DNA of 20,498 nucleotides from NCBI GenBank assembly GCA_024196135.1, contig JAMQCK010000535.1, forward strand, positions 1-20,498. The letters are read 5' to 3'. The number at the start of each line of letters is the position of its first letter. Position 1 is the stretch's first letter. Below, piece after piece: positions 17,684 through 20,498 of the stretch. A program made the position numbers and the translations under genes. The notes under the pieces were generated by a model, which worked only from the letters and a program-made list of their open reading frames with translations, did no database searches and had not been told where the DNA came from. The DNA comes from Pleurotus ostreatus/Saccharomyces cerevisiae fusant. Lineage: Eukaryota; Opisthokonta.

Positions 17684-18657
17684 ATGAACCCCGCCGTCCA
17701 GAACATGGTCACCTCCCTCGTCCTCATGCAGGGTGCGCGCGAAAATGCACTCGAAGGAACGCACACACCGGACTGACGTGTTCACTCAGTGGGGAAGAGG
17801 ATACCTTTCGAGAGGCCGGACGTCCTCAACTACGCGCGGATTGCCTATGTGGCGATCCAGGTCATCATCCTCGGGACGTACTATTATATTTCGATGAAGG
17901 TGAGGGAGGGAGGGAAGGAACGTGCACGGGGCTGGGATTGACGGCACGCGCGCAGATCAAGGCTAAGGACGACAAGACGGTGCTCAAGTACGTTGAGCCG
18001 CCAACACCTATGGTGCGTACTTTCCGACTCCGCCTTTCCACCTTCCTAACCGCCCCTGTAGTCCGGCCAAACGGAGGGCGAGCTAGTCACAACTACTGTC
18101 CGCGACTACGACCTTGCCGAGACCTCGAAGGCGGTACGTTGCCGCGCCGCGCTACCCACAATCCTTTTCCTGACATGTATATCCTCTTGCAGATCAAGGG
18201 CGCCTACACCGGCATTGCCATCATCGCCGTCATGCACCTCTACTTCAAGTTCACGCAGCCGCTCTTCATGCAGAGCGTCCTCGGTCTCAAGGGCCTCTAC
18301 GAGTCCAAGATGGTCCAGCTCTACATCCTCGGCAAGCCCGCAGAGGGCGATCTCAAGCGGCCATTCAAGTCGGCGGCTGGCTTCCTCGGTGGTGCGCACC
18401 CCTTCCTCATATCCCCATTTCTCTCCCCAGCTCTCCCACCTTCATCTCCGTTGCCATCCTCGCCCTTCCCGTTCGTGTTCATGTCAACCTTCCCTGCATA
18501 AATCACTCCGCCATCCTCTCCCTTTACTTCCCGCTCTTCCTCTTCATCCAACGCGTCATCCTGATAACATCACCCCACAGCTGCTGCCCCCGGCCCGCAG
18601 ACGGACAGCGCGGCCATCGCTGCCGCGGAGAAGCGTGCCGCGAAGAAGGACGAGTAG
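17684..18657 (+). CDS. PHO88: PHO88 / SND3 ER membrane protein
   Basis: Six exons: 17684-17732, 17790-17899, 17956-18012, 18062-18133, 18193-18391 and 18581-18657; introns 57, 56, 49, 59 and 189 nt; 187 aa, almost the length of the yeast protein (188 aa). Recognised from the whole-length pattern: MNPAVQNMVTSLVLMQVGKRIPFE at the start, two membrane segments (about 31-51 and 101-117), and the conserved LFMQSVLGLKGLYESKMVQL block (about 120-139). A charged tail ends AAAEKRAAKKDE. Pho88, also called Snd3, is an ER membrane protein of the SND pathway, which targets membrane and secretory proteins independently of SRP; it was first found through phosphate uptake phenotypes. All donors and acceptors are canonical, and several introns carry CTGAC-type branch sites. 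The last intron is three times longer than the others. The C/T-rich leader just before the ATG suits a well-expressed housekeeping gene. Confidence 0.95.
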
Positions 18658-19050
18658 ACGCTTGCATGCTCGTGCATCATCCGAGCAGACGCTCGCAGAC
18701 CGTCCCAGCAGATGCTCACGCATCATCCCACCACTGCGGCGAGGGCACGGGGCCCGTCTTGTATACCTGTACTACACTACTGGAAAACGACTTATGCCGC
18801 TAATGCGCACTTTATGGCTGTATCTGGGATGCCCTCGTCGGCGCTGCGAGCTTTAGGTCGGATGCAAGTTGAAGGCCAGTCGGCTGGCGCGCAGTTGAGG
18901 GTCCACGGAATCGTAGTATATTCAACCAGTGGCAAATGAGCTCGTATGGGCTCTCGTACCACGGACATCAGGAAGTCCTTGGTGTAACAGGACGGTGCGT
19001 TTATAACTCGTCGGCGTCGATGATGTACGACAACGGGATGAGTATTGTGG
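18658..19050. other. convergent intergenic region after PHO88
   Basis: Between the PHO88 stop and the stop of the leftward F-box gene. It should hold both 3' UTRs. Nothing else was recognised. Confidence 0.45.
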
Positions 19051-20498
19051 CTATACGAGAGACGCGGCTGCTTTGAAGACTCGTGAAGGTCCTACAGAAC
19101 CTGTCCATGAGACAGATACGATATCCAAGAATCGTTTGTCGTCGCGGCCTCGAGCGCTGATCCAGTCTTCTACATCTTGGCGCGCGTATCTGTTGCGCAA
19201 ACACTGTAGGGACAATCGCTGTAGAGGAGTGTAGCCGGTGGGGGGCGCGATGCGCGACTCCAGGATTCGCCGCATAATGTCAAGATCTCCAGTATGAAAA
19301 CCATCTTTACTACCGGTGATGATCTCCAACTCCGATAGGTGTGAGAAGGAAGGAGCGGCCTTGTCGAAACATAGCGTTTGCAACAAGCCGTCGTGCAACT
19401 CGTAGTATTGTTCATCGTCGAATGCCGTTGGAGGAGTCTCATCGACGATGGACAGTTTCTGTAACCTCCAGGGGATCGCGATGATGGGATGTAGCAGGGA
19501 GACAGGGTATGCGTCCTCAATATGCATATTTCGCAGCGTGATGTGGGTGACCGGCTGTAGTAAGTCCAGTCTCGTGTACCAATCGTAGTACGTGCCGCAA
19601 TCGATGGAGATGAGAATGAAGTGTCGAAGTTCGGGCACGTCGAGGAGGGGGCAGATCTCGACGGCGCGCCAGGCGACCTCCAATGTTCGCAGCATTGGGA
19701 AGGAGATAGGTCGACAATCTTCAGACACCAATGGGGTGTTGAGCTCGTACGACAGACTAAGCACCTCCAGCCGGACGCAGTGCCGCAGGCCAGCGAGGTT
19801 TTCCCCGCTGAGAGGACCACACGTTTTTAGAACTCGCAGGTTGTCCCAGGGCGGATGTATGTTGTACAGAGAGGATTCCAGTGCACGAAGGTTGGGGGAT
19901 TCAATTACAACGGAGGGGAGACCGTGGCGTATGAGTCTCCGAAGAGCAGGAAGATGAACAGTCAGAGGCATGTCGTTCCGGTAAGAATACCCGCGGTAGG
20001 CCGAGTAGACGCCCTCGATCGAGACTATACGCTGTGCGTGGCGTATGAGCGCATCCCAGAGTGCCGGATTAGAGTGCGCAGTGACGGTGTCTGAGATTAC
20101 AAGGGTGAGAGGGTGCTGCCCTGAACGCCGCAAGTAGGTCTCTACAACATCCGTGAGTGCTGCATTCTTCGCCTCGGTCCGCCATCCGTAGTCTAGCTGA
20201 TGGCCCAGACGGATATGCGCCCATGGCCAGTGCATTGCGAGCGCAAGTGTCCGCCATTCGCGGCACACCTGCGTGAATGCCCATGTTCTTTTCCCAACGT
20301 CATCCGTATACCACTTCGGCGGGAGCGTGTAGCCGGCGATCTGCTCGAGAACCTCGTGGGGCAGCATATGAATGGAGGAGAGCAATTTGGTTATGTTTGT
20401 CGCGGTAGACGTTATCAGAGTCCTATGTCGGCGAAGGGAGGAAAGGGTAGACTCCAAGACTTCGATCCTGCGATCGCATACGCGCAGATCGTCGTACA
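19051..20498 (-). CDS. second F-box protein, 5' end beyond the window
   Basis: One long minus-strand frame stays open to the right edge; 481 residues are visible and no ATG with a clear start context is seen, so the N terminus lies outside. The visible part begins in a coiled coil (YDDLRVCDRRIEVLESTLSS), then the F-box-like segment (MLPHEVLEQIAGYTLPPKWY, FTQVCREWRTLA, about 39-84). VETYLRRSGQHPL and a leucine-rich region (LPALRRLIRHGL, LRVLKTCG, LEVLSLSYEL, VTHITLRNM) follow. The layout equals that of the F-box gene at 14481-16070, for example LPPEVLGQIAAYTLPPRWF-like core and RSGQ-x-P motif, so they are paralogues, here about 25-30 residues shorter after the F-box. The likely role is substrate recognition in an SCF ubiquitin ligase. 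A short alternative last exon (frame 19001-19204) cannot be excluded. Confidence 0.82.
   Translation of the reverse strand, partial: YDDLRVCDRRIEVLESTLSSLRRHRTLITSTATNITKLLSSIHMLPHEVLEQIAGYTLPPKWYTDDVGKRTWAFTQVCREWRTLALAMHWPWAHIRLGHQLDYGWRTEAKNAALTDVVETYLRRSGQHPLTLVISDTVTAHSNPALWDALIRHAQRIVSIEGVYSAYRGYSYRNDMPLTVHLPALRRLIRHGLPSVVIESPNLRALESSLYNIHPPWDNLRVLKTCGPLSGENLAGLRHCVRLEVLSLSYELNTPLVSEDCRPISFPMLRTLEVAWRAVEICPLLDVPELRHFILISIDCGTYYDWYTRLDLLQPVTHITLRNMHIEDAYPVSLLHPIIAIPWRLQKLSIVDETPPTAFDDEQYYELHDGLLQTLCFDKAAPSFSHLSELEIITGSKDGFHTGDLDIMRRILESRIAPPTGYTPLQRLSLQCLRNRYARQDVEDWISARGRDDKRFLDIVSVSWTGSVGPSRVFKAAASLV

Noticed and set aside
18215..18856. 213-codon plus-strand frame over the end of PHO88
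   Set aside because: Runs through the last PHO88 exons and the long intron in the wrong frame; Ser/Arg/Pro-rich shadow.

Overview
The window looks like genomic DNA from a filamentous basidiomycete, most probably an Agaricomycete. Genes are split by very short introns (about 44-71 nt, one of 189 nt) with GT donors, AG acceptors and CTRAY-like branch points 10-30 nt upstream of the acceptor. Coding parts are GC-rich with many C/G third positions. The families present (fungal APH-like kinases, coiled-coil F-box proteins, SnoaL-like and START-like small proteins, PHO88) are typical of mushroom-forming fungi. I saw no rRNA, tRNA, CRISPR array or intact transposon. All gene models come from reading splice sites and frames by eye; no searches were run.

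Layout. Bases 1-57 hold the first codons of a leftward gene that leaves the window. Bases 58-4044 are gene-poor, with short degenerate repeats and an isolated TATA-like site. At 4045-5792 (+) two aminoglycoside-phosphotransferase-like (APH) domains sit head to tail in one continuous spliced reading frame. A third, stand-alone APH copy lies at 8131-9021 (+). Between them are a small zinc-ribbon protein gene (6323-6752, -) and a poorly resolved multi-exon gene (7081-7732, -). A protein-kinase-fold gene (9165-10440, -) converges on the third APH copy.

Further right is a short-chain dehydrogenase/reductase (10708-11511, -). It is divergent from a tandem pair of SnoaL/NTF2-like genes (12174-12794 and 13282-13900, +) that share exon lengths and intron phases. 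Next come an F-box gene with a 5'-UTR intron (14481-16070, -), a START/SRPBCC-like gene with a probable signal peptide (16812-17474, +), the conserved PHO88/SND3 gene (17684-18657, +; ER membrane, protein targeting and phosphate homeostasis), and a second F-box paralogue (19051-20498, -) cut by the window edge.

The theme is local duplication: three APH domains, two SnoaL-like genes, two F-box genes. PHO88 is the only clearly housekeeping gene. The SDR and SnoaL-like genes share one intergenic region and could be co-expressed in small-molecule metabolism, but this is inference. The most unusual object is the double APH reading frame, which looks like a tandem duplicate fused by loss of the stop, intergenic DNA and start between two copies.
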